Shown here: piece after piece, positions 57,070 through 64,000 of the stretch
Layout of the letters: each line of letters starts with the position of its first letter
How positions within the stretch are numbered: position 1 is the stretch's first letter
From: Streptococcus sanguinis
GTDB taxonomy: Bacteria; Bacillota; Bacilli; Lactobacillales; Streptococcaceae
Assembly: GCF_026781265.1 (NCBI RefSeq)
Contig: NZ_JAKUVC010000002.1
Coordinates: 558,001-622,000 of the forward strand
Length of the DNA: 64,000 nt
Direction: 5' to 3'
Notes under the pieces: model-generated
What the model was told of the DNA's origin: nothing
Database searches by the model: none
Seen by the model: the letters and a program-made list of their open reading frames with translations, nothing else
Program-made: the position numbers and the translations under genes

Positions 57070-58539
57070 TTAATCGTCATCATGGTCATCATCATCGTCC
57101 GAATCATCAGTGTCTGTCGTATGAGAGGAACTGTTCTGAGACGGAGTTTGAACTGTCGCTGTACTAGCTCCATTATTCGCTCCGGTTGAGCCCGCTGCTC
57201 CCGTATTCCCTGCGCCTGCAGTAGCGCTGTTGTCAGCTGGAGTTGATGCAGCTGACGAGGATGGGCTGACTTCTTTTTCAACCGTTACAGTCTTTTCGAC
57301 AATGGTATGCTGCTTGGATTTGACCAGTTTTCCATCCTTAGCATTGACAATGGTTTCATGGGCCGTTTGCCCGTGCGAGAAGCGAATTTTATAGGTGTCT
57401 TTCTCACGAGAAATTTGTAAATCTTTAATATCTTTTTCAGAAAGAGACAGCTCTTTTAAGACGGATGCTAGTGCCTGACGCTGACTGAGCCCTTGAAGCT
57501 GTTTTTGACCCGCCACAGGTCGGCTTTGTTGAGCTTCTGGGCTTTCTAAGGCAAAGACCGAGCTAGTCAAGAGCAAAAGGAGAGGAACTGCTACTACAAA
57601 GGCAGCAGACAGAAACCTCTTAGGCAGGCGGTTATCCATAATACCGACAATCCGCCGCTTGAGATTAAACTTGTCAGAGTAAAAGCAGGTTGTCAGAGCA
57701 ATTGGGGTCTTCTTACTGCGGTCTATCATGGTCAAAATCGTTTCACCGTAGAAAGTCCGATACTCTGTATCTCTACAGCTCAAAACATCGTAGTCACAGT
57801 ACATTTCTCCTGCTTCCTGGGTTTCACGGCAGGCAAAGCGGACAACCGGATTAAACCAGTGCAGACTCTTGGCAAAAATCCCTAAGAGATTGATTAAAAC
57901 ATCTCGGTGTTTGTAGTGGGTCAGCTCATGCTTGAAAATCAGCTGCAGCTCTTCCTCCGTGTAGTCAAGTTCTGGAAGCACGATTAAAATATCTCTGAAA
58001 CCTAGCAGCATAGGACTTTGGGACATAGGATAGTGGAGCAGATGAATCTGGGCCTTAACTCCCATCTCCTGCTGAACAGCCTGTAGCTGAGCCATCGCTT
58101 CTTCGTCCTGAAACTCCGTGCCCCAGCGCTTCAGCATCTTTCTGAAGCGAATATAAGAATAAGCGTATCTTCCTATACTAAAGACAAAGCCAATCAGCCA
58201 GATGGCAAAGAGAATTTCAATCCAAGGCAGACCGAGAAAAGCCTCCCACAGATTTTGCTGGGCAGCTTTTTCAACTGCTGGAGAAGCGCCCTGAGCACCA
58301 CCTGTCTGGGTGGCAGTCACTGCTGTCTGAACTACTGATCCTGTATCCAGCCGAATCAGGCCTGAACCAAATTGGGGACGGAACGGAAACAGAAAACTCA
58401 GCAATATCAGAAACCAAATAAAATACTTCACTCTGACCGAAATTTTAGTCTTAAAGGCCGTAAAAAGCAGACTAAGCAAAAGCACCAAAATGGATGTTGA
58501 CAAACTGGTCAGAAGAAAAGAAAGAAGGAATTGTTTCAT
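57070..58539 (-). CDS. BlaR1/MecR1-like M56 membrane metalloprotease with Asp-rich tail
   Basis: This 489-residue sensor protease has membrane helices near 5-28, 36-53, 105-124 and 311-331. The zinc motif HELTH (H204, E205, H208) lies in a cytoplasmic M56 domain, with a likely third ligand in ETQEAGEMYCDYD. Unlike BlaR1 or MecR1 it has no penicillin-binding domain. The outer part (331-489) has a PepSY-like stretch (about 345-400, ISREKDTYKIRFSHGQTAHE), a Ser/Ala/Gly/Thr linker, and a very acidic end DTDDSDDDDDHDDD. It should cut the BlaI-like repressor on a signal other than beta-lactam binding; a cation or phosphate-related ligand is a guess. It lies 15 nt after the repressor gene. Confidence 0.85.
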   Translation of the reverse strand: MKQFLLSFLLTSLSTSILVLLLSLLFTAFKTKISVRVKYFIWFLILLSFLFPFRPQFGSGLIRLDTGSVVQTAVTATQTGGAQGASPAVEKAAQQNLWEAFLGLPWIEILFAIWLIGFVFSIGRYAYSYIRFRKMLKRWGTEFQDEEAMAQLQAVQQEMGVKAQIHLLHYPMSQSPMLLGFRDILIVLPELDYTEEELQLIFKHELTHYKHRDVLINLLGIFAKSLHWFNPVVRFACRETQEAGEMYCDYDVLSCRDTEYRTFYGETILTMIDRSKKTPIALTTCFYSDKFNLKRRIVGIMDNRLPKRFLSAAFVVAVPLLLLLTSSVFALESPEAQQSRPVAGQKQLQGLSQRQALASVLKELSLSEKDIKDLQISREKDTYKIRFSHGQTAHETIVNAKDGKLVKSKQHTIVEKTVTVEKEVSPSSSAASTPADNSATAGAGNTGAAGSTGANNGASTATVQTPSQNSSSHTTDTDDSDDDDDHDDD

Positions 58540-58554
58540 GCTTATCCCTCCATC

Positions 58555-58941
58555 CTACTTTCCTTGGTTGAGCAAACTGCGCAGCTCATCCAGTTCATTT
58601 TCCGAAAAGGAGTTAGAAGAAAAGAGTGTTTTGACAAACCCGCCCATTGAACGGCCGCTGTGACGCTTCAAGAAATCCGAAGCCTCTACTTCTAGATACT
58701 CATCTTCTGAGATCAAGGCTGTATACTGCCTTTCACGCCCCTTGCGGACACTTTCTAAAAAGCCCTTTTCAGTCAAGCGAGCCAAGACTGTCGGCAAAGT
58801 CTGGGGCTTCCAGTGATTGTCTGGTCCCAGCTTTTCCATGATACGGGCAGAGGTCGTCGGGGTAGGCAGCTGCCAAATTACTTTTAAAATAGTAAATTCC
58901 CCATCTGGCAAACGTTTAATAGATCTTTTCATCATTCCCAC
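58555..58941 (-). CDS. BlaI/MecI-family transcriptional repressor
   Basis: This 128-residue winged-helix repressor has LPDGEFTILKVIWQLPTPTTSARIME at about 10-35 and the recognition region WKPQTLPTVLARLTEKGFLES, followed by the KGRERQYTALIS wing. The cleavage zone for an M56 protease would be near the centre of the chain. The C terminus has no CxCx4CxC copper motif, so it is not a CopY. Its promoter and that of the VTC operon carry matching TACA-N2-TGT dyads. It forms an operon with the M56 sensor gene. Confidence 0.9.
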   Translation of the reverse strand: MGMMKRSIKRLPDGEFTILKVIWQLPTPTTSARIMEKLGPDNHWKPQTLPTVLARLTEKGFLESVRKGRERQYTALISEDEYLEVEASDFLKRHSGRSMGGFVKTLFSSNSFSENELDELRSLLNQGK

Positions 58942-58971
58942 GCGCTTTCTAAATAATGCTATTCTATTTTT

Positions 58972-59000
58972 ATTCTACACTTGTCTAACAAAAAAGTCAA
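58972..59000 (-). promoter_or_regulatory. blaI-like promoter overlapped by operator box 4
   Basis: On the - strand TTGACT (plus 58995-59000), a 17-nt spacer and TAGAAT (plus 58972-58977). TACACTTGTC at 58976-58985 overlaps the -10 in the same place as box 3 does in the VTC promoter, predicting autorepression. Confidence 0.8.
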
Positions 59001-59009
59001 TCATTATAT

Positions 59010-59040
59010 AAAAAAGAGCGGGAAATCACTTCCTCACTCT
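59010..59040 (-). terminator. DUF1304 gene terminator
   Basis: An imperfect hairpin (AGAGCGGGAA with TTCCTCACTCT) followed on the - strand by TTTTTT. It directly precedes the blaI-like promoter. Confidence 0.5.
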
Positions 59041-59043
59041 ATT

Positions 59044-59400
59044 TTAGAAAAATAAACTAAGTAGGGTCAGCATAGCCAGCCCTCCCTGCTTGAACAAGAT
59101 TTTAGGGTCACTGGTCACTGCACCGTATGCTGCCACCAAGATGATATAAACCATAAAAATTCCCAGCCAAACCGGACTAGGCTGTACAAAGGCCGCAATC
59201 AAGACCAAAACAGCTATCAATCCGTTGTAAACTCCTTGATTTTTGAAAAGTGTATTGACCGACTGCCGCTCCAACTCCTCTTGCGACATGCCGAAAACCC
59301 GAGCTGTTGTCGCTGAAGTCGTCGCAATGGTCTCTAAGTACAGGATGTAGAAAAATTCCAAGGCAACCAAGCTTGCCAAAATCAATGTAATAATAGACAT
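59044..59400 (-). CDS. DUF1304 family membrane protein
   Basis: This 118-residue protein has four predicted helices (about 3-22, 55-72, 76-96 and 100-117) and the family start ILASLVALEFFYILYLE, then FKNQGVYNGLIAVLVLIAAF. The function of DUF1304 is unknown. It is divergent from the flavoprotein reductase gene, and single. Confidence 0.85.
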   Translation of the reverse strand: MSIITLILASLVALEFFYILYLETIATTSATTARVFGMSQEELERQSVNTLFKNQGVYNGLIAVLVLIAAFVQPSPVWLGIFMVYIILVAAYGAVTSDPKILFKQGGLAMLTLLSLFF

Positions 59401-59558
59401 TTCGCTCTCCTAAAATAAATAACGAAACTTAGTATAACACAAACTGACTGGAACTGCGAAAATCTTGCTCAAAAAATGGACGGTTTGTATAAAAATCGTG
59501 ACTAAAAATACTGAAGAAAAAAGCGTAGCAGAAATAAGCAATTTCTGACTAGATGTGA

Positions 59559-59564
59559 TACAAT
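59559..59564 (+). promoter_or_regulatory. promoter (-10) of the RclA/Har-like gene
   Basis: TACAAT preceded by TGTGA forms an extended -10, 25 nt before the start codon. No clear -35. Confidence 0.45.
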
Positions 59565-59588
59565 CTTTTTGAAAAATGGAGGTAAATT

Positions 59589-60905
59589 ATGTTAACCTAT
59601 GATTTAATTGTCATCGGCTTTGGTAAGGCCGGTAAAACATTGGCAGCCAAAATGGCGGCCCAAGGAAAAAAAGTTGCTTTGATTGAGCGAAGCAAGGCTA
59701 TGTACGGGGGAACCTGTATTAATATCGCCTGCATCCCAACCAAGACCCTGCTTGTCGCAGCTGAAAAAGGCCTGGCTTTCGACCAAGTCATGGCTGAAAA
59801 GAACGCTGTAACCAGCCGTCTCAATGGAAAGAACTACGCAACAATCAGTGGCGCTGGTGTCGACATCATCGATGCGGAAGCTCATTTCCTTTCCAATAAA
59901 GTCATCGAAATCACAGCTGGCGATGAGAAAGAGGAACTGACTGCTGAAACTATTGTTATCAATACTGGTGCTGTTTCTAATGTCCTGCCGATTCCAGGAC
60001 TGACCGAGACCGAGCATGTCTATGACTCAACTGGCATCCAAAATCTGAAAGAACTTCCTAAACGCTTGGGAGTTCTGGGTGGCGGTAATATCGGCCTAGA
60101 ATTTGCTGGACTCTACAATAAATTGGGCAGTCAGGTGACTGTGCTGGATGCTGCTCCTGTCTTTCTCCCTCGAGTAGAGCCTTCTATCGCTGCTCTAGCT
60201 AAGCAATACATGGAAGAAGACGGAATCCAGCTCCTGCAAAATGTGCAAACCAAGCAGGTTAAAAATGATGGTGCTGAAGTTGTCGTTGTAACAGAGGATG
60301 GAGAATTCCGCTTTGATGCCCTGCTCTATGCTACCGGCCGTAAGTCCAATGTTGAGCCACTGCAGTTGGAAAATACAGATATCGAGCTGACAGAGCGCGG
60401 AGCAATCAAGGTCAACAAACACTTGGAAACATCTGTACCCGGCGTTTTTGCAGCGGGCGATGTCAATGGCGGTCTGCAGTTTACTTATATCTCACTGGAT
60501 GACTTCCGTATCCTTTATAGCTATCTGGCTGGCGACGGCAGCTACACACTGGAAGACCGTAAAAATGTCCCTACCAGCATGTTCATCACACCGCCATTGG
60601 CTCAAATCGGATTGACTGAAAAGGAAGCCCAAGATCAAGGACTGCCGATTGCAGTTAAAGAGATTCCAGTCGCAGCAATGCCTCGTGGACATGTCAATGC
60701 TGACTTACGCGGTGCCTTCAAGGCTGTTGTCAACACTGAAACCAAGGAAATCGTTGGAGCGACTATCTTCTCAGCAGGAGCTCAGGAAATTATCAATATC
60801 CTGACTGTGACCATGGATAATAAGATTCCTTACACCTACTTGAGCAAGCAAATCTTCACCCACCCAACGCTGGCTGAAAATCTCAATGATTTATTTGCTA
60901 TCTAA
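59589..60905 (+). CDS. RclA/Har-like flavoprotein disulfide reductase
   Basis: This 438-residue FAD enzyme of the class I pyridine nucleotide-disulfide oxidoreductase family has an FAD-binding VIGFGKAG at 8-15 and a redox pair C43-INIA-C48 (in GTCINIACIPTKTL). The NAD(P)-binding LGGGNIGLEFAGLYNKLG, the second FAD motif VFAAGDVNGG, and the C-terminal dimerisation domain with HPTLAENLNDLF follow; the usual His of the active-site HP motif is kept. Closest known relatives are E. coli RclA and pneumococcal Har, NADPH-dependent reductases that detoxify hypothiocyanous acid from the salivary peroxidase system. That role fits an oral streptococcus but is inferred. Confidence 0.82.
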   Translation: MLTYDLIVIGFGKAGKTLAAKMAAQGKKVALIERSKAMYGGTCINIACIPTKTLLVAAEKGLAFDQVMAEKNAVTSRLNGKNYATISGAGVDIIDAEAHFLSNKVIEITAGDEKEELTAETIVINTGAVSNVLPIPGLTETEHVYDSTGIQNLKELPKRLGVLGGGNIGLEFAGLYNKLGSQVTVLDAAPVFLPRVEPSIAALAKQYMEEDGIQLLQNVQTKQVKNDGAEVVVVTEDGEFRFDALLYATGRKSNVEPLQLENTDIELTERGAIKVNKHLETSVPGVFAAGDVNGGLQFTYISLDDFRILYSYLAGDGSYTLEDRKNVPTSMFITPPLAQIGLTEKEAQDQGLPIAVKEIPVAAMPRGHVNADLRGAFKAVVNTETKEIVGATIFSAGAQEIINILTVTMDNKIPYTYLSKQIFTHPTLAENLNDLFAI

Positions 60906-60909
60906 TTTT

Positions 60910-60931
60910 AAGCCCCTGATGGGGCTTTTAA
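60910..60931 (+). terminator. terminator of the RclA/Har-like gene
   Basis: AAGCCCC, loop TGAT, GGGGCTT and TTTA. Confidence 0.7.
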
Positions 60932-61016
60932 GATGTCTTCAAAACATTTGTCTACATTTCAACCCCTTTTTATGATACAATAATGCTAGTTTATTTTAAA
61001 AAGATTGAGGAAATTT

Positions 61017-61985
61017 ATGTCTGAACTGTATGATATTACGATTGTCGGCGGCGGTCCAGTTGGCCTATTCGCAGCTTTTTACGCTCATTTGCGCCAAGCC
61101 AAGGTTAAAATCATTGATTCCCTGCATCAGCTAGGTGGTCAGCCGGCCATTCTCTATCCAGAGAAGAAGATTCTGGATGTGCCGGGCTTTACCAATCTAA
61201 GTGGCGAAGAGTTGACACAGCGTCTGATTGAGCAGTTGGAAACTTTCCAGACTGAGATTTGCCTCAATGAAACGGTTCTGGATATCACTAAATCTGATGA
61301 TGGCTTCACCATCACGACTTCTCAAGCCCAGCATCAGACCAAAACCATTATCATCGCCATGGGAGGCGGTGCTTTCAAACCAAGGGCTTTGGAGTTAGAT
61401 GATGCTGAAAGCTACAGCAACCTCCACTATCACGTTTCAAACATCAGCCAGTACGCTGGCAAAAAGGTTGTTGTTCTGGGCGGCGGCGACTCGGCTGTTG
61501 ACTGGGCGTTAGCTTTTGAAAAAATCGCAGAAACCACCCTGGTTCACCGTCGGGACAACTTCCGAGCTTTAGAGCATAGTGTGGAAGAACTCAAGGCTTC
61601 TAGTGTTGAGATTAAGACACCATTTGTACCTAGTCGATTGGTCGGTGAAAATGGCAAGATTACCCACTTGGAAATCAGCCAGGTCAAGGGAGAGGAAAGT
61701 CAACTGCTGCCGCTGGATCATCTCTTTATCAACTACGGTTTTAAATCCTCTGTCGGCAATCTCAAAGATTGGGGCTTGGAGCTCAACCGTCACAAGATTT
61801 TGGTCAACAGCAAGCAAGAAACTTCCGTGCCAGGCATCTATGCAGCTGGGGACTGCTGCAGCTACGAGGGGAAGATTGACCTGATTGCAACTGGGCTAGG
61901 TGAGGCACCTACTGCTGTCAACAATGCCATTAACCATATCTATCCCGAGCAAAAAGTCCAACCCAAACATTCTACAAGCCTATAA
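61017..61985 (+). CDS. ferredoxin/flavodoxin--NADP+ reductase, thioredoxin reductase-like
   Basis: 322 residues from the ATG at 61017 (MSELYDITIVGGGPVGLFAAFYAHLR), preceded by GAGG; an in-frame TTG/ATG reading 12 nt earlier is unlikely. The FAD motif GGGPVG is at 12-17 and the NADP motif VLGGGDSAVDWAL in the middle. The CxxC of true thioredoxin reductase is absent at the expected place, and the C terminus has the YumC-type extension with AAGDCCSYEGKIDLIATGLGEAP. This marks the TrxR-like ferredoxin-NADP reductase group, which passes electrons between NADPH and flavodoxin or ferredoxin. Confidence 0.9.
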   Translation: MSELYDITIVGGGPVGLFAAFYAHLRQAKVKIIDSLHQLGGQPAILYPEKKILDVPGFTNLSGEELTQRLIEQLETFQTEICLNETVLDITKSDDGFTITTSQAQHQTKTIIIAMGGGAFKPRALELDDAESYSNLHYHVSNISQYAGKKVVVLGGGDSAVDWALAFEKIAETTLVHRRDNFRALEHSVEELKASSVEIKTPFVPSRLVGENGKITHLEISQVKGEESQLLPLDHLFINYGFKSSVGNLKDWGLELNRHKILVNSKQETSVPGIYAAGDCCSYEGKIDLIATGLGEAPTAVNNAINHIYPEQKVQPKHSTSL

Positions 61986-61988
61986 CAA

Positions 61989-62020
61989 AACAGCTGCCGA
62001 GCTCAAGCTCAGCAGCTGTT
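61989..62020 (+). terminator. convergent terminator (FNR / whiA)
   Basis: AACAGCTGC (61989-61997) pairs with GCAGCTGTT (62012-62020), with an inner AGCT pair. It overlaps the whiA stop codon, so it sits between the two convergent genes. Confidence 0.55.
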
Positions 62021-62930
62021 ATAATTCATCTGCGATTTTATTGATTTTTCTCAAGCGATGATTGACTCCGCTCTTAGTCAGTGGCCGGCTCAGACTATCA
62101 GCTAGCTGCTGGATGGAGTAGTCCGGATGTTGGATACGAAGCTGGGCTACCTCCTGCAGGTCTACAGGTAAACTCTCAATGCCAATATTGTCACTGATTT
62201 TGGCAATATTGTTGATGGTTTTCATACTGGCTGTGACCGTGCGAGCGATGTTCGCTGTCTCCGCATTATTAGCGCGATTGAGGTCATTGCGCGCTTCCCG
62301 CATGAGCTTAAGAGACTCAAACTCAGCCATGGCTTCCATAGCTCCGATGACAATGAGAAAATCCATGATATCCTCAGCTCGCTGCAGATAAGTAACAGCC
62401 CCCTTCTTACGCTCGATGGTCTTGGCATCCAGCAGAAAACGGCGCATCAAGGCAGCCAAATCCTCAGCATGATCCAGATAAACGGACAGGATTTCCAGCT
62501 GGTACTTGCCTGAGTCAGGCTCCCGCATGCTACCATTTGAGAGAAAGGCTCCCCGTAGGTAGGCTCGGCTGGCCTCATCATCTGACAAAATGGTCTGGTC
62601 AATCCCGGCCTCGATACCAAAAAAGGAATCAGCCAAGTGCAGGTCAGAAAGTATTTCTTCTACTTTCTGATCTAGAAATACTGTATAAACTCGATTCTTG
62701 CGTAGATTGGTCTTCTGATGGTGACGGATTTCTGACTTGACCTGATAAAGCTCCAACAGCAACTCATAGAGATGGCGGGCAATCTTGGCATTTTCTGTTG
62801 TGACAGATAGGGTCAAACCACTGCTGGCCAAGCCCAGACTGCCAGACATCTTGATCATGGCTGACAGCTCATTTTTATCTCTGCTTGCCAGACTCAGCAG
62901 TTCTTCTTTTACTTTTACTGTAAAGCTCAT
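62019..62930 (-). CDS. whiA: DNA-binding protein WhiA
   Basis: This 303-residue protein has an N-terminal LAGLIDADG-homing-endonuclease-like domain ([15 protein letters not shown], then [26 protein letters not shown]) and a C-terminal helix-turn-helix ([38 protein letters not shown]). WhiA is conserved in Gram-positives; in Bacillus it affects cell division and chromosome segregation, and in Streptomyces it is a sporulation regulator. It overlaps the yvcK stop by 4 nt. Confidence 0.97.
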   Translation of the reverse strand: MSFTVKVKEELLSLASRDKNELSAMIKMSGSLGLASSGLTLSVTTENAKIARHLYELLLELYQVKSEIRHHQKTNLRKNRVYTVFLDQKVEEILSDLHLADSFFGIEAGIDQTILSDDEASRAYLRGAFLSNGSMREPDSGKYQLEILSVYLDHAEDLAALMRRFLLDAKTIERKKGAVTYLQRAEDIMDFLIVIGAMEAMAEFESLKLMREARNDLNRANNAETANIARTVTASMKTINNIAKISDNIGIESLPVDLQEVAQLRIQHPDYSIQQLADSLSRPLTKSGVNHRLRKINKIADEL

Positions 62931-63904
62931 TTGCGTACCTGTATAATCTGCATCAATTCGTCAACAACCAACTCACCATCATGGAAAGCTCCGCCATTTT
63001 CCAAACGCAGAAAATTCGAAGAAATAACGCGCGGAACCTGCTCTTGCAACCCTTGAAAATCATGCTCCACCTGTACCAGATATTCGTCAAACTGATTACT
63101 GTCCATGTACTCGTGAGGAACAGGTTCGATATTAACCAAGACTGTATCTACAAACTTCCTGCCTAGATGGCGGTGTAGGACTTGGACGTGGTCGCTGTCT
63201 GAAAAATGCTCTGTTTCACCTCTCTGGGTCATGATATTGCAAACATAGGCCACTTCTGCCTTGGTGTCTAGAAGAGCTTGACCGATTTCCTCGATAACGA
63301 GATTAGGCAAGATAGAGGTAAATAGCGAACCTGGTCCCAGAACCACCATATCGCTTTCTAAGATACTTTCAACCACCTTTTTACTAGCAGCAGGCTTCTT
63401 GTCATCATAAGTATTGGTCACATAGACCCGCTCAATCATCCCGATCTTGCTGGTCAGATTGCTCTCACCGATAACTTCTGTTCCATCTGTAAACACAGCA
63501 TGCAGGGTCAGCGGATTGTCGCTGGAAGGGTAGATTTTACCAGTAGTATGGAAAAACTTAGTCAGAAGCTGCATGGCATTATAGGTCGATCCCTGCATTT
63601 CGGAAATACCGGCAATAATCAGATTGCCCAAGGGATGTCCCGCTAGAACACCATCTCGCTCAGCAAAGCGATACTGAAAGACCTTCTCATAGAACTTTGG
63701 CATGTCGGACATGGCTACTAAGACATTTCGCAAATCACCCGGTGGAGTCAGCTGCTGGATGTTTTTCCGCAGTTCACCAGAACTGCCTCCATCATCTGCT
63801 ACTGTGACAATGGCTGTAATCTCTACATCCTTTTTACGCAGGCTGTCTAAAATAACTGAAATTCCTGTTCCACCGCCGATGACTGTAATTCGTGGCTTTC
63901 TCAT
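62927..63904 (-). CDS. glmR: YvcK/GlmR-family UDP-sugar-binding protein
   Basis: 325 residues from the ATG at 63904 ([19 protein letters not shown]); the longer frame from 63964 is coding sequence of the upstream rapZ in another frame. Family motifs are [46 protein letters not shown], and [15 protein letters not shown]. The protein binds UDP-sugars and stimulates the GlmS/GlmM step of wall precursor synthesis in Bacillus and Listeria. The start overlaps the rapZ stop in an ATGA. Confidence 0.96.
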   Translation of the reverse strand: MRKPRITVIGGGTGISVILDSLRKKDVEITAIVTVADDGGSSGELRKNIQQLTPPGDLRNVLVAMSDMPKFYEKVFQYRFAERDGVLAGHPLGNLIIAGISEMQGSTYNAMQLLTKFFHTTGKIYPSSDNPLTLHAVFTDGTEVIGESNLTSKIGMIERVYVTNTYDDKKPAASKKVVESILESDMVVLGPGSLFTSILPNLVIEEIGQALLDTKAEVAYVCNIMTQRGETEHFSDSDHVQVLHRHLGRKFVDTVLVNIEPVPHEYMDSNQFDEYLVQVEHDFQGLQEQVPRVISSNFLRLENGGAFHDGELVVDELMQIIQVRK

Positions 63905-64000
63905 GAACGATTCACCGTTTCTTTCCGACGGTTTTTGTCGCGGTGACTGGCATTGACCGGCCAATTTTTAGCCAAATCATCCGCTAAGCGCTGAGCAAAG
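63901..64000 (-). CDS. rapZ: RapZ nucleotide-binding protein (C-terminal end only)
   Basis: The right edge encodes, on the - strand, [16 protein letters not shown] then [16 protein letters not shown] and a TGA at 63901-63903. This is the invariant C terminus of RapZ (YvcJ), an ATP/GTP-binding P-loop protein that in E. coli controls GlmZ small RNA. About 32 residues are visible; the start lies outside the window. It completes the standard rapZ-yvcK-whiA operon. Confidence 0.92.
   Translation of the reverse strand, partial: FAQRLADDLAKNWPVNASHRDKNRRKETVNRS

Noticed and set aside
57070-58941. Beta-lactam resistance system (blaI-blaR1 with beta-lactamase).
   Set aside because: The sensor lacks a penicillin-binding domain and no beta-lactamase or PBP2a gene is nearby; the matching operators point to the VTC operon instead.
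58555-58941. CopY copper repressor, since the operator resembles a cop box.
   Set aside because: No CxCx4CxC motif at the C terminus and no copper ATPase gene in the neighbourhood.

Overview
The window reads as chromosome of an oral streptococcus, most likely Streptococcus sanguinis. The basis is an intact accessory Sec (SecA2/SecY2) locus feeding a 2432-residue serine-rich-repeat adhesin whose N-terminal binding region looks like SrpA (Siglec-like domain, YTR motif at residues 346-348). This is flanked by streptococcal housekeeping genes (pfkA-pyk, tpiA, dnaG-rpoD, murM-murN, mntE, whiA-yvcK-rapZ). Species assignment is inference from remembered gene order and protein resemblance; no search was run.

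Layout. 1-2344 (+): two FemAB-family peptidoglycan cross-bridge ligases. 2359-3896: an IS1182-type insertion sequence with a frameshifted transposase, inserted in what was a terminator hairpin. 3929-12141 (-): a large GH25/Bsp-repeat/CHAP murein hydrolase, tpiA, rmlD, a polyprenyl-phosphate glycosyltransferase and an O-acetylhomoserine sulfhydrylase. 12240-14923 (-): a Nudix hydrolase and pcrA. 15182-16378 (+): the manganese exporter gene mntE. 16411-17845 (-): a broken lipoprotein gene and a signal-peptidase-like protein lacking both catalytic residues. 18028-23795 (-): pyk, pfkA, dnaE. 23976-25531 (+): a small ABC transporter. 25574-26642 (-): lrgAB.

26801-41527 (-) is one long accessory Sec and glycosylation operon (gly-nss-secY2-asp1-asp2-asp3-secA2-gtfA-gtfB-asp4-asp5), with many stop/start overlaps. 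Its substrate, srpA, lies upstream at 41872-49170 with its own terminator. GtfA/GtfB, Nss and Gly build the glycan on the Ser repeats, Asp1-3 and SecA2 carry the preprotein to SecY2 (helped by the small Asp4/Asp5), and an LPQTG signal anchors it to the wall. A tRNA-Ser(GGA) gene sits immediately upstream of srpA.

49495-54291 (-): a DUF695/RraB-like gene, tmRNA, a MIP18-family gene, rpoD and dnaG. 54446 (+): mscL; then rpsU (-). 55265-58941 holds the most interesting unit: a VTC-domain/DUF4956 operon and a BlaI/BlaR1-like pair, whose two promoters share one architecture (-35, 17-nt spacer, TAGAAT) with a TACA-N2-TGT dyad over the -10. This predicts an undescribed regulon in which a proteolytic sensor controls a polyphosphate-polymerase-like enzyme. 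The window ends with a DUF1304 protein, an RclA/Har-like flavoprotein reductase, a ferredoxin-NADP reductase, and the whiA-yvcK-rapZ operon cut by the window edge.
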